Source: CADCVT01 sp036389155 (GTDB lineage Bacteria > Actinomycetota > Thermoleophilia > Solirubrobacterales > Solirubrobacteraceae). From it: a DNA stretch of 64,000 bases. A program made the position numbers and the translations under genes. The DNA lies in contig DASVQN010000009.1 in NCBI GenBank assembly GCA_036389155.1, forward strand, positions 62,001 to 126,000, written 5' to 3'. Under the pieces are notes generated by a model. The model did not search any database, was not told the DNA's origin, and saw only the letters and a list, made by a program, of their open reading frames with translations. Below are positions 15,901 through 24,327 of the stretch, piece by piece (within the stretch, counting starts at the first letter, position 1; each line of letters begins with the position of its first letter).

Positions 15901-16635
15901 TCAGTGCTCGTGGTGCTGGATCGTGAGCCCCATGCGCCCCTCGCGCAGCACGACGAGCTCCGGACCGTACGTCGCGGCGAGGGTCGGCGCGGTGAGCGTC
16001 TCCTCCGGCGTCCCGAACGCGATCTGGCGCTCGTTGAGGCACAGGACGCGGTCCCACCGGCGCGACTGCTCGACGTCGTGGGTGGCGATCAGCAGCGCGC
16101 GGCCCTCGGCGGCGAGCTCGTCGAGGACGGCGAGGATCCGCTCCTCGCTCGCCCGGTCCACGCCCGCGAACGGCTCGTCGAGGAGGAGGACGCGCGCGTC
16201 CTGCACGATCGCCCGGGCGATCATGACCCGCCGCCGCTGCCCGCCGGAGAGCGCGCCGAAGTGCGTCCCGGCGCGGTCGGCCAGGTCGACGCGCTCGAGC
16301 GCGTCGCGCGCGGCGTCGCGGTCGGCGCGGGCGATGCGCCGCCACCACGGCGTCCGCCCGTACGCGCCCATGAGCGCGACGTCGAGGGCGGACACCGGGA
16401 AGTCGAGGCGGGCGTGGTCGTGCTGGGGCACGGAGGCGACGGTCCCGCCGACGTCGAACGTCCCGCCCATCGGCGCGAGCTCGCCGAGGAGCGTGCGGAA
16501 GAGCGTCGTCTTCCCCCCGCCGTTCGGCGCGAGGACGGCCACCGTCTGCCCGGCCTCGGCGCCGAACTCGACGTCGCGCACGACCGGCCGTCCCGGCCGG
16601 TAGCCCGCCTGCAGGTGCTCGGCGCGGACGAGCAT
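15901..16635 (-). CDS. znuC: Metal ABC transporter ATPase (ZnuC-like)
   Basis: A 244-residue ABC ATPase with Walker A APNGGGKTT (near residue 37), Q-loop in PQHDHARLDFPVSALDVALMG, signature LSGGQRRRVMIARAI, Walker B VLLLDEPFAGVD and the switch histidine in IATHDVEQ. The FPVSA(L/V)DV stretch is typical of zinc/manganese importers. Its ATG overlaps the upstream permease stop by one base (TGATG). A C-terminal ..MGLTIQHHEH adds histidines that could bind metal. Confidence 0.87.
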   Translation of the reverse strand: MLVRAEHLQAGYRPGRPVVRDVEFGAEAGQTVAVLAPNGGGKTTLFRTLLGELAPMGGTFDVGGTVASVPQHDHARLDFPVSALDVALMGAYGRTPWWRRIARADRDAARDALERVDLADRAGTHFGALSGGQRRRVMIARAIVQDARVLLLDEPFAGVDRASEERILAVLDELAAEGRALLIATHDVEQSRRWDRVLCLNERQIAFGTPEETLTAPTLAATYGPELVVLREGRMGLTIQHHEH

Positions 16636-17438
16636 CAGCGGCGGACGGCGGCCGCGACCGCGAAGATGCCCCCGCCGAGGACGGCGACCGACGGCCCGGG
16701 CGGCAGGTCGAGGTGGTAGGCCAGCAGCAGCCCGGCGACGCCCTCGGCCAGCGCCAGCGCGATCGCCACGAGCTGCACCTCGCGGACGCTGCGCCCGATC
16801 AGCCGGGCGGTCGCGGCGGGCAGCACGAGCAGCGCGCCGACGAGCAGCGCGCCGACTGCCGGGAGGGCGGCGAGGACGGCGAGCGCGACGACGAACAGCA
16901 GCGCCGCGTCGCCGCGGGCGGCGCGAACGCCGAGCGCGCCCGCGGCGTCGGGGTCGAACCCTCCCGCGAGCCACGTGCGCCCGAGCGCGGCGGTCCCGGC
17001 GAGCGCGACGGCCGCGACCGCCGCCGACAGCACAAGGTCGCCGTCGTCGAGGCCGAGCAGCGTCCCGAACAGGAGCCGGTCGACGCCGCCCCCGGCCTCG
17101 TAGACGTCGCTCGCCAGCACCGTGCCGACGGCAAGTGCGAGGACGAGCAGCAGCCCGGTCGCCGCGTCCGCCCCGATCCGCGCGCGCCGCACCAGCCCGC
17201 TCAACCCGCCCGCGTAGAGCAGCCCCGCGCCGAACGCCGCGACCTGCGCCGGCACGCCCCACGGCCCGGCGACCACCAGCCCCGGGAACGTCGCGCTCCC
17301 CGCCGCGTGCGTGAAGAACGCGAGGCGGCGCAGCACGATCCACGTCCCGAGCAGCCCGGCGGGCGCGGAGAGCAGCGCCACCTCCAGCAGCGCGCGCTGC
17401 ATGAACTCGAGCTCGAGCGGCTCCGTCAGCCACGTCAT
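16635..17438 (-). CDS. znuB: Metal ABC transporter permease (ZnuB/ABC-3 family), first copy
   Basis: The 267-residue membrane protein begins MTWLTEPLELEFMQRALLEVALLSAPAGLLGTWIVLRRLAFFTHAAGSATFPGLVVA, the ABC-3 permease signature. Later GALLVGALLVLPAATARL and SVREVQLVAIALALAEGVAGLLLAYHLDLPPGPSVAVLGG follow the usual pattern. It is the first gene of the operon, read from a TAGAGT box with a Zur-like palindrome next to it. No substrate-binding lipoprotein is encoded next to it, so that part must lie elsewhere. Confidence 0.86.
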   Translation of the reverse strand: MTWLTEPLELEFMQRALLEVALLSAPAGLLGTWIVLRRLAFFTHAAGSATFPGLVVAGPWGVPAQVAAFGAGLLYAGGLSGLVRRARIGADAATGLLLVLALAVGTVLASDVYEAGGGVDRLLFGTLLGLDDGDLVLSAAVAAVALAGTAALGRTWLAGGFDPDAAGALGVRAARGDAALLFVVALAVLAALPAVGALLVGALLVLPAATARLIGRSVREVQLVAIALALAEGVAGLLLAYHLDLPPGPSVAVLGGGIFAVAAAVRR

Positions 17439-17446
17439 GCGGCGCG

Positions 17447-17452
17447 ACTCTA
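17447..17452 (-). promoter_or_regulatory. -10 box of the zinc transporter operon
   Basis: On the minus strand TAGAGT is followed by eight bases and the ATG of the first permease, giving a leaderless or nearly leaderless transcript. The Zur-like box lies immediately upstream. Confidence 0.5.
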
Positions 17453-17453
17453 G

Positions 17454-17468
17454 CGAGAACCATTCTCA
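17454..17468 (-). promoter_or_regulatory. Zur-type operator
   Basis: The minus strand reads TGAGAATGGTTCTCG, a 7-1-7 inverted repeat close to the actinobacterial Zur consensus TGAAAATGATTTTCA. It adjoins the -10 box of the metal ABC operon, so zinc-loaded Zur would block transcription. Its right arm overlaps the last codons of the neighbouring gene. No zur gene is present in the window. Confidence 0.75.
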
Positions 17469-18911
17469 TGTTCGGGCGCGCGGCTTCACGATCCGGAACA
17501 GCAGCCGGCGCGGCGTGCTCGCGTTCCCGGCCGCGTCGGTCGCGACCAGGCTGAGCCGGTACCCGCCCGGCGGCAGGCTCCGCCCGCCGACCCGGCCGCG
17601 GAAGGCGATCGAGTTCGGGCCGGCCACCCCCGCGCGGGTGAGCGTGCCGGCACCTTCGAACCGCTTGCACCGAGCACCGCGCGGCGCGCGCGACGGCTTG
17701 ACGCAGCGCCCCGCCTTCCGCCGCCCGCTGCGAACCCGCTCGACGCGCAGCACGATCGACGCCCCCTCCGACAGCGTCACGCGGACCGTGCTGCTGCGCC
17801 CCGCGCGGAACGCCGCCGGTCGCATCGAGAGCGGCCCGAGGGCCGGCGCGGTCGTGTCGGGTGGCGGCGGCGGCGGGGGAGGCGGCGGCGCGCAGCACGT
17901 CGGCTGCGGCTCCGGGGTCGTCGGGGTCGGGTCGGGCGGCGGCGGCGCGGTCACGCCGGTGATGCGCGCGATGCGCGGCCCCGTGACGGCGCCGAGGTCC
18001 TCGAGGCTCACCCACAGGGTGTCGCCGGCGCCGGTCGTGATGTGGCGCGGGTCGGCGTCGGAGGAGAACTGGATCGGGTGGGTGAGCGTCCCGTCCGGCG
18101 CCACGCGCGCGAGGGAGTCCTTGTTGAACTCCGCCGACCAGTACGCGCCGTCGTTGGCCAGGACGAGCCCCGTGGCGTCGCCCAGCGGGTTGGACGTCTC
18201 GCGGATCGCCCCGTCGGCCGTCGCGACGCGGCCGATGATGGCCTGCGGGCTGGTGAAGCCGAGCTCGCCCGCCGGCCCCGTCGCGATCTCCTGCGGGTTG
18301 CCGCCGCTGATCGGGAACGCCTTCGAGGTGCCCGTCACCGGGTTCGTCGCCTGGACCGCCGTCTGGCCGAAGTCCATCCACCACATGCGCCCGTCGCTCC
18401 CGGCGGCGATGCCCCGGCCGTTGGGCGTCCCGGCGCCGACCACCTCGCCGGGGATCTCGCGCTTGAAGGTGCCGTCGTCGCCGATCTCCACGACGCTGCC
18501 GTCGAAGTCGTCGACGACCCACAGGTCCCCGTCCGCGGGCTCGACGGCGATGCCCCGCGCGGTGTTGACCTCGGCCACCGTGTGCACGACGGGGTTCTCC
18601 GGATCGGCGGGGTCGACCTCGATGACGCCGTCGACGTACGACATCCACAGCCGGGTCGCCGAGGCGGCGATGTCCTCCGGCGTCTCGGCCCCTGGCGTAT
18701 CGAACTCGTCGACCGTCCCGTCCGGCATGATGCGGCCGAACTCGCGGCCCGTCGACGAGCCGCTGAGGCCGAACCAGACGTTGCCGTCCGGCCCTTCGAC
18801 GAGCTGGAGGGGCTTGCCGCTGACCGGGATCTCGCCGTCCAGCTTCGGCGCGGCCGAGGCGTTGACGGGGAGCGCGAGGGAGAGGAGGACGAGGGGCAGG
18901 ACGCGGCGCAT
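17466..18911 (-). CDS. Secreted Vgb/NHL-type propeller protein with C-terminal Ig-like domain
   Basis: The 481-residue protein has a signal peptide (RRVLPLVLLSLALPVNASAAP) and a propeller of streptogramin-lyase/NHL type, shown by repeats such as QLVEGPDGNVWFGLSG, AVEPADGDLWVVDDF and EIATGPAGELGFTS. A Pro-rich linker (TCCAPPPPPPPPPPDTTAP) separates it from a C-terminal beta-sandwich (FRAGRSSTVRVTLSEGASIVLRVERV) resembling Ig-like modules of exported actinobacterial proteins. Catalytic residues of Vgb lyase are not evident, so a binding or surface role is more likely than antibiotic cleavage. Confidence 0.72.
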   Translation of the reverse strand: MRRVLPLVLLSLALPVNASAAPKLDGEIPVSGKPLQLVEGPDGNVWFGLSGSSTGREFGRIMPDGTVDEFDTPGAETPEDIAASATRLWMSYVDGVIEVDPADPENPVVHTVAEVNTARGIAVEPADGDLWVVDDFDGSVVEIGDDGTFKREIPGEVVGAGTPNGRGIAAGSDGRMWWMDFGQTAVQATNPVTGTSKAFPISGGNPQEIATGPAGELGFTSPQAIIGRVATADGAIRETSNPLGDATGLVLANDGAYWSAEFNKDSLARVAPDGTLTHPIQFSSDADPRHITTGAGDTLWVSLEDLGAVTGPRIARITGVTAPPPPDPTPTTPEPQPTCCAPPPPPPPPPPDTTAPALGPLSMRPAAFRAGRSSTVRVTLSEGASIVLRVERVRSGRRKAGRCVKPSRAPRGARCKRFEGAGTLTRAGVAGPNSIAFRGRVGGRSLPPGGYRLSLVATDAAGNASTPRRLLFRIVKPRART

Positions 18912-18918
18912 GCGCCGA

Positions 18919-19620
18919 TCATCCACCGATCGCACGCTCCAAGAAGCGGATCGATGCCGCCTGGTACTCCTCGTCGTGCTGGATCGAGCGGTGGTGGCCT
19001 CCGGGCGCCTCGACGTAGCGGCTGCCGGGCGCCGCGGCATGCAGGCGGCGCGACACCTCGACGGGGACCGTCTCGTCGCCCTCGGCGTGCAGCAGCATGA
19101 GTCGCTCGCCGAGGTCGTGGGCGGCGACCTCCAGGTCGACGTTGGCGAGGACGAGCCCGAGACCGCTGACGTCCGCGCGGAAGGCGAAGCGGCCCTCCTG
19201 CACGCTGCGCAGCAGGCCCCCCGACGGCGCCGGGCAGATCGCCACCACCCCCGCGGCGCCCACGCGCTCGGCCGCCGCGAGCGCCATCCACCCGCCCATC
19301 GACGAGCCGCGCAGGGCGACGGGCCCGGCCGGCAGCAGCGCGGCGATCGTCGCGACGTCGTCGAGGACGCCGGCGCCCAGCGCGCCCTCGCTGTCGCCGT
19401 GGCCGCGGACGTCGAAGCACACCGCCGAGATCCCCACCGCGCGCAGCTTGCGCGCGAAGTCGAAGTGGCTCTCCTTGACCGAGTCCGCGCCGTGGACGAT
19501 CACGACGCCGCCGGCCGCCACCTCGTGCTCGGGCGGGCGGAAGAGGGCGTAGGCGAGCCCGTCGACGCGCCCGAGCTCGGGCGGGTCGGAGGAGATGGTG
19601 CGCCAGGTTCCGGAGGGCAT
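18919..19620 (-). CDS. Alpha/beta hydrolase
   Basis: The 233-residue alpha/beta fold protein shows GVVIVHGADSVKESHFDFARKL, FDVRGHGDSEG, the nucleophile elbow RGSSMGGWM (Ser near residue 105), acid in EGDETVPVE and histidine in PGGHHRSIQ. The triad is complete. The family includes esterases and acyl-peptidase-like enzymes; the substrate is unknown. ATG 19620 abuts a TACAGT box used by the divergent lysA gene. It ends 7 bases before the propeller gene on the same strand. Confidence 0.82.
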   Translation of the reverse strand: MPSGTWRTISSDPPELGRVDGLAYALFRPPEHEVAAGGVVIVHGADSVKESHFDFARKLRAVGISAVCFDVRGHGDSEGALGAGVLDDVATIAALLPAGPVALRGSSMGGWMALAAAERVGAAGVVAICPAPSGGLLRSVQEGRFAFRADVSGLGLVLANVDLEVAAHDLGERLMLLHAEGDETVPVEVSRRLHAAAPGSRYVEAPGGHHRSIQHDEEYQAASIRFLERAIGG

Positions 19621-19625
19621 ACAGT
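19620..19625 (+). promoter_or_regulatory. -10 box of the lysA operon promoter
   Basis: TACAGT lies ten bases before the lysA GTG, giving a leader of only a few bases. It overlaps the first base of the divergent hydrolase gene. Confidence 0.45.
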
Positions 19626-19635
19626 CTTCGCCGCC

Positions 19636-20904
19636 GTGGCCGTCAAGACCCAGCAGCTGTCGCACGTCTACCCGATCGGCTCCTACCTGGACGACCAGGG
19701 CCGCCTGCACGTCGGCGGCTGCGACGTCGTCGAGGTCGCCCGCGACTACGGGACGCCCGCCTTCATCGTCTCCGAGGAGGACCTGCGCAGCCGCGCCCGC
19801 GCCTTCACGGCCGCGTTCGAGGCGCTGCACGAGCGCATCTCGCTCGTCTTCGCCACCAAGGCGTTCGCGTGCACCGCGGTCCTGCGCGTCTTCGCCGAGG
19901 AGGGCCTCGGCTGCGACGTCGCCAGCGGCGGCGAGCTCGCGATGGCCCTGCGCGCCGGGATGCGGCCCGAGCGCATCCACATGCACGGCAACGCCAAGAG
20001 CGAGGGCGAGCTGCGCGAGGCGCTGGACGCGGGCATCGGCGACGTCGTCATCGACAACACCGGCGACGTCGACAAGCTCGAGCGGATCATCGAGCCGGGC
20101 CGCACGCAGCCGGTCCAGATCCGCGTCACGCCCGACGTCGCCGGCGACACCCACGTCGCGATCTCCACCGGCCAGGCCGACTCGAAGTTCGGCTTCGGCC
20201 TGGACGACGCGCGCGAGGCGATCCGCCGCGTCGAGGCCTCGGACAAGCTCGAGCTGACCGGGCTGCACGCGCACATCGGGTCGCAGCTGCTCGCCCTCGA
20301 GCCGTTCCGCCTCGCCGTCGCCGCGATGGCGACGCTCGGGCACTATGACGTCGTCAACCTCGGCGGCGGGCTCGGCGTCGCGTACCACCGCGCCGAGGTC
20401 CCGCCGAGCGTCGACGAGTACGCCGCGGCGAAGGTCGAGGCGGTGCACGAGCACTTCGGCACGGACGTCCTGATCATGGACGAGCTGGGCCGCGCGCTCG
20501 TCGCGAACTCGTGCGTCACGGCGTACACGGTCGAGTCGGTCAAGCACAACGTGTCCACGTGGGTCGGCGTGGACGGCGGCATGTCCGACAACCTGCGCCC
20601 GATGCTCTACGGGGCGCGCTACGAAGCCGAGGTCGCCGACCGCTTCGGCGGCGGGACGCACTGCCACCTCGTCGGCAAGCATTGCGAGTCCGGCGACGTG
20701 ATCGTCCGCGACGCGAACCTCTCAGACCCGCGCCCCGGCGACGTCGTCGTCACGCCGGCCACGGGCGGCTACGGCCACTCGATGGCCAACAACTACAACG
20801 GCCAGCCGCGCCCGCCGGTGATCTTCTGCTCAGGCGGCGACGCGCGCGTCGTGGTCCGGCGCGAGACCTACGACGACCTGCTCGCCCGGGACGTCGACGC
20901 GTGA
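19636..20904 (+). CDS. lysA: Diaminopimelate decarboxylase
   Basis: The 422-residue PLP enzyme catalyses the last step of lysine synthesis, meso-diaminopimelate to L-lysine. Visible features: the PLP lysine in FATKAFACTAV (Lys about 75), CDVASGGELA, HAHIGSQL, NLGGGLGVAYHR and the substrate Cys in HCESGDVIV. The usual EPGR loop reads MDELGRALVANS. GTG 19636 was chosen by homology. A GTGA overlap couples it to hom, so lysine and threonine branches are co-expressed. Confidence 0.95.
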   Translation: MAVKTQQLSHVYPIGSYLDDQGRLHVGGCDVVEVARDYGTPAFIVSEEDLRSRARAFTAAFEALHERISLVFATKAFACTAVLRVFAEEGLGCDVASGGELAMALRAGMRPERIHMHGNAKSEGELREALDAGIGDVVIDNTGDVDKLERIIEPGRTQPVQIRVTPDVAGDTHVAISTGQADSKFGFGLDDAREAIRRVEASDKLELTGLHAHIGSQLLALEPFRLAVAAMATLGHYDVVNLGGGLGVAYHRAEVPPSVDEYAAAKVEAVHEHFGTDVLIMDELGRALVANSCVTAYTVESVKHNVSTWVGVDGGMSDNLRPMLYGARYEAEVADRFGGGTHCHLVGKHCESGDVIVRDANLSDPRPGDVVVTPATGGYGHSMANNYNGQPRPPVIFCSGGDARVVVRRETYDDLLARDVDA

Positions 20905-22127
20905 GCGGCAGGCCGTTCCGGATCGGCCTGCTCGGCCACGGCACCGTCGGCGGCGCCTTCGCCGAGCTGCTCCCCCGGCGCGCCGAGCACGTCTCGCACG
21001 TGACGGGGCTGCGGCCGGAGATCGTGGGCGTCCTCACGCGCAGCCGCGGCGACTTCGAGGATCTGCTGGCCTCGAGCGACATGATCGTCGAGCTGATCGG
21101 CGGCCTGGACCCGGCGCGCGGCTACGTCATGCGCGCGATCGCCGCGGGCAAGCACGTCGTCACCGCGAACAAGCAGCTGCTCGCCGAGCACGGGGAGGAG
21201 CTGTGGGCCGCGGCCCGCGAGCACGGGGTGCAGCTGCGCTTCGAGGCGGCGGTGGCCGGCGTCGTGCCGGTCATCCGCGTGCTGCAGGAGTCGCTGGCCG
21301 CCGCGGAGGTCGACCGCGTCCACGGGATCGTCAACGGCACGACGAACTACATCCTCACGGAGATGGCCCGCACCGGCGCGTCGTACGCCGACGCGCTCGC
21401 CGACGCCCAGCGCCTGGGCTACGCGGAGGCCGACCCCACCGACGACGTGACGGGGAAGGACGCCGCCGCGAAGATGGCGATCCTCGCGCGCCTGGCGTTC
21501 GACACGCCGGTCTCGCTCGCGCAGGTGCCCTACGAGGGCATCGAACATTTGACAAACGACGACCTGCAGTACGCCCGCGACCTCGGCCTCGGCCTGAAGC
21601 TGATCGGCACGGCCGAGCGCGTCGACGGCAGGCTCTCGGTCCGCGTGCATCCCGCGTTCCTCTACGGCGGCCACCCGCTCGCCAGCGTCAACGGCCCGTA
21701 CAACGCCGTCACCGTCGAGTCGCAGTCGATCACCGAGATCACCATGTCCGGCCCGGGCGCCGGCGGGCCGCAGACGGCGAGCGCCGTGCTGGGGGACGTG
21801 ATCAGCGCGATGATCCCGCCCGCCTCGACGCCCGAGACGACGCAGCGGCTGGAGATCGCCGACGACGTCGAGTCCGCCTTCTACCTGCACCTCGAGGTCG
21901 CCGACCGGCCGGGCGTGCTCGCGCAGGTCGCGCAGGTCCTCGGCCTGCAGGGCGCGTCGATCAAGTCGGTCGTGCAGAAGGGGCTGGGGGACCAGGCGCG
22001 GCTGACGATGGTCGTCCACCCGCTGCTCGAGTCCAAGTTCTTCGCCGCCCGCGACCTCATCGCCGGCCTGGACTTCGTGCGCACGCCGCCGCGGGCGATC
22101 CGGGTCATCGAGGAGGAGTTCGTCTGA
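20901..22127 (+). CDS. hom: Homoserine dehydrogenase
   Basis: The 408-residue enzyme reduces aspartate semialdehyde to homoserine. It has the NAD(P)-binding motif GLLGHGTVGGAF, TANKQLLAEHG, VNGTTNYILTEM with YAEADPTDDVTGKDAAAKMAILARL as catalytic region, and a C-terminal ACT domain (HLEVADRPGVLAQVAQVLGLQGASIKSV) for threonine feedback. The stretch between the nucleotide motif and VNGTT is shorter than in many homologues, and no conserved residue seems lost. The gene is second in lysA-hom-thrC-thrB. Confidence 0.95.
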   Translation: MSGRPFRIGLLGHGTVGGAFAELLPRRAEHVSHVTGLRPEIVGVLTRSRGDFEDLLASSDMIVELIGGLDPARGYVMRAIAAGKHVVTANKQLLAEHGEELWAAAREHGVQLRFEAAVAGVVPVIRVLQESLAAAEVDRVHGIVNGTTNYILTEMARTGASYADALADAQRLGYAEADPTDDVTGKDAAAKMAILARLAFDTPVSLAQVPYEGIEHLTNDDLQYARDLGLGLKLIGTAERVDGRLSVRVHPAFLYGGHPLASVNGPYNAVTVESQSITEITMSGPGAGGPQTASAVLGDVISAMIPPASTPETTQRLEIADDVESAFYLHLEVADRPGVLAQVAQVLGLQGASIKSVVQKGLGDQARLTMVVHPLLESKFFAARDLIAGLDFVRTPPRAIRVIEEEFV

Positions 22128-22132
22128 CCGGG

Positions 22133-23134
22133 TTGATCGAGCGCTATCGCGACCGGCTGCCGTTCGCCGACGACGATCCCGTCGTCAGCCTCGGCGAGGG
22201 CTCGACGCCGGTCGTGCAGGCGCCGTTCCTCTCCGAGCGCGTCGGCGCGGAGGTGTGGCTGAAGGTCGAGGGCGCGAACCCGACGGGCTCGTTCAAGGAC
22301 CGCGGGATGACGTGCGCGGTGTCGGCGGCCGTGCGCGAGGGCGCCGAGGCGGTGATCTGCGCGTCGACCGGCAACACGGCGGCGAGCGCGGCGGCGTACG
22401 CGGCCAAGGCCGGGCTGACCGGCGCGGTGATCGTGCCCGAGGGGAAGATCGCCGCGGGCAAGCTCGCGCAGGCGCTGATGCACGGCGCGCGCGTGATCGC
22501 GCTGCGCGGGAACTTCGACCAGGCGCTGCAGCTCGTCCGCCAACTCGTCGAGACCCATCCGATCGCGCTCGTCAACAGCGTCAACGCGTTCCGGATGGAG
22601 GGGCAGAAGACGGCGGCGTTCGAGCTGCTCGACGACCTCGAGTCGCTCGACCTGCTGTGCATCCCCGTCGGCAACGCCGGCAACGTGACGGCGTACTGGA
22701 AGGGCTTTCGCGAGGCCGGCGCCTCGCCGCGGCTGTTCGGCTTCCAGGCCGAGGGGGCGGCGCCGCTGGTCCTCGGCCATCCGGTCGAGCGGCCCGAGAC
22801 GGTGGCCAGCGCCATCCGGATCGGCAACCCCGCGCGCTGGGAGGACGCGATGGCGGCGATGACCGAGTCGCGCGGGCACGTGCGCGCGGTGAGCGACGAC
22901 GAGATCCTCGACGCCTACCGCCTGCTCGCGTCGCGCGAGGGCGTCTTCTGCGAGCCGGCCAGCGCGGCCTCGGTCGCCGGGCTGCTCAAGCACGGCGCGG
23001 ACGGCGCGGAGCGCGTCGTGTGCGTCCTGACCGGCCACGGGCTGAAGGACCCGCAGACGGCGCTCGACCAGCCGGAGTCGGTGGTGCCGTGCGAGCCGAC
23101 GCTGGCGGCGGTCGAGCGGGCAGTGCTGGGCTAG
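22133..23134 (+). CDS. thrC: Threonine synthase
   Basis: The 333-residue PLP enzyme converts O-phosphohomoserine to threonine. PLP lysine lies in NPTGSFKDRGMT, then CASTGNTAASAAAYAAKAGL and PVGNAGNVTAYWKG. The start is ambiguous. TTG 22133 gives the conserved beginning MIERYRDRLPF, whereas CTG 22124 would share four bases with the hom stop (CTGA) and has AGGAGG seven bases upstream. I give the TTG because CTG starts are rare. Confidence 0.93.
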   Translation: MIERYRDRLPFADDDPVVSLGEGSTPVVQAPFLSERVGAEVWLKVEGANPTGSFKDRGMTCAVSAAVREGAEAVICASTGNTAASAAAYAAKAGLTGAVIVPEGKIAAGKLAQALMHGARVIALRGNFDQALQLVRQLVETHPIALVNSVNAFRMEGQKTAAFELLDDLESLDLLCIPVGNAGNVTAYWKGFREAGASPRLFGFQAEGAAPLVLGHPVERPETVASAIRIGNPARWEDAMAAMTESRGHVRAVSDDEILDAYRLLASREGVFCEPASAASVAGLLKHGADGAERVVCVLTGHGLKDPQTALDQPESVVPCEPTLAAVERAVLG

Positions 23135-23137
23135 GGT
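23132..23137 (+). promoter_or_regulatory. -10 box of a possible internal thrB promoter
   Basis: TAGGGT contains the thrC stop codon and lies seven bases before the thrB GTG, so thrB may also be transcribed on its own as a leaderless message. Confidence 0.42.
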
Positions 23138-23144
23138 CCGCGGC

Positions 23145-23996
23145 GTGCAGCGCCGCCGCCTCGTCCGCGTCCCCGCGTCGTCGGCCAACCTCGGCCCGGG
23201 GTTCGACGCGTTCGCGGCGGCGCTCGCCCTCCACGTCGAGCTGGAGGTCGAGGAGACCGGGACGTTCGCGGTCGAGACGGCGCTGGACGTGCCGCGCGAC
23301 CGGTCGAACCTCGTCGTCCGGGCGTTCGAGCGCCTGCACCGCGCCGACGGGTTCACGTTCCGCATCGCGTCGAAGGTGCCGCTGAGCGCCGGGCTCGGGT
23401 CGAGCGCGTCGGCGATCGTGGCGGGGCTCGTCGCCGCCGACCACCTCTTCGAGCTCGACGCCGACCTGCTGGCGCACGCGACGGCGATGGAGGGCCACCC
23501 CGACAACGTCGCGGCCGCGCTGCAGGGCGGGTTCGTCGTCGTCGCGGACGGGCGCGTGGTGCGGTTCGACCCGCCGCCCGAGCTCGAGGGCGTGCTCGTC
23601 GTGCCCCGCGACCCTGTGCGCACGCAGGACGCGCGGGCGGCGCTTCCTGACCAGGTACCGATGGCCGACGCGATCTTCAACGTCGCGCACGCGTCGCTGC
23701 TGATGATCGGGCTCGCGCGCGCGGACCTGGACCTGGTCGCTCGCGGGCTCGCCGACCGGCTGCACCAGCCGCGCCGCGCGCACCTGTACCCGCGCTCGAT
23801 GGAGCTCGTCGGCCGGGCGCGGGAGCTGGGCGCGCTCGGCGCGACGATCTCGGGCGCGGGGCCGGCCGTGCTCCTGTGGTCCCACTACGAGCAGACGGCG
23901 GGCGTGTTCGAGGCGGTGCGGCGCGAGACCGACGGCTGGGCCGACGTCATGCGCGCGCCGTTCGAGTCGATGGGGGCGGACGTCCGCGCGATGTGA
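23145..23996 (+). CDS. thrB: Homoserine kinase (GHMP family)
   Basis: The 283-residue enzyme phosphorylates homoserine. It has the GHMP signature: RVPASSANLGPGFDAF at the start, VPLSAGLGSSASAIVAGL as ATP loop, EGHPDNVAAAL, and a C-terminal ATISGAGPAVLL motif. It completes the threonine pathway with hom and thrC. GTG 23145 gives the conserved beginning. Confidence 0.95.
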   Translation: MQRRRLVRVPASSANLGPGFDAFAAALALHVELEVEETGTFAVETALDVPRDRSNLVVRAFERLHRADGFTFRIASKVPLSAGLGSSASAIVAGLVAADHLFELDADLLAHATAMEGHPDNVAAALQGGFVVVADGRVVRFDPPPELEGVLVVPRDPVRTQDARAALPDQVPMADAIFNVAHASLLMIGLARADLDLVARGLADRLHQPRRAHLYPRSMELVGRARELGALGATISGAGPAVLLWSHYEQTAGVFEAVRRETDGWADVMRAPFESMGADVRAM

Positions 23997-24039
23997 CCGA
24001 CGGGGGGCGAGCTTCCGCCGCGCGCGCCCTCTGTCCACC

Positions 24040-24327
24040 GTGCCCGTCCGCCTCGCCACCACCCTCTGCGCCCGCGCTCGCGGCCTGCTCGGGCGGGCGG
24101 CGGCGGAACCTCTCCTCCTCGCGCCGGCGCGCTCGGTCCACACGTGCGGGATGCGCTTCCCGATCGACGTCGTCTTCCTCGACGCGGAGCTCCGGGTGGT
24201 GAAGGTGGTGCGGGACCTCCCCGCGTGGCGGGTCGCGAGCGCGCGCCGCGCACGGGCCGTGCTGGAGCTTCCCGCCGGCGGGGCGGCGGCGCTCGAGGCG
24301 GGGGTGAGGCTGGAGCTCAGGCCCTGA
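24040..24327 (+). CDS. DUF192 family protein
   Basis: This 95-residue protein carries the DUF192 core: ARGLLGRAAAEPLLLAPARSVHTCGMRFPIDVVFLDAELRVVKVV, with the HTCGMRFPIDVVF block strongly conserved in the family. DUF192 proteins are often secreted, but this one lacks a signal peptide. The function is unknown. The last 11 bases overlap the convergent L,D-transpeptidase gene. Confidence 0.8.
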   Translation: MPVRLATTLCARARGLLGRAAAEPLLLAPARSVHTCGMRFPIDVVFLDAELRVVKVVRDLPAWRVASARRARAVLELPAGGAAALEAGVRLELRP

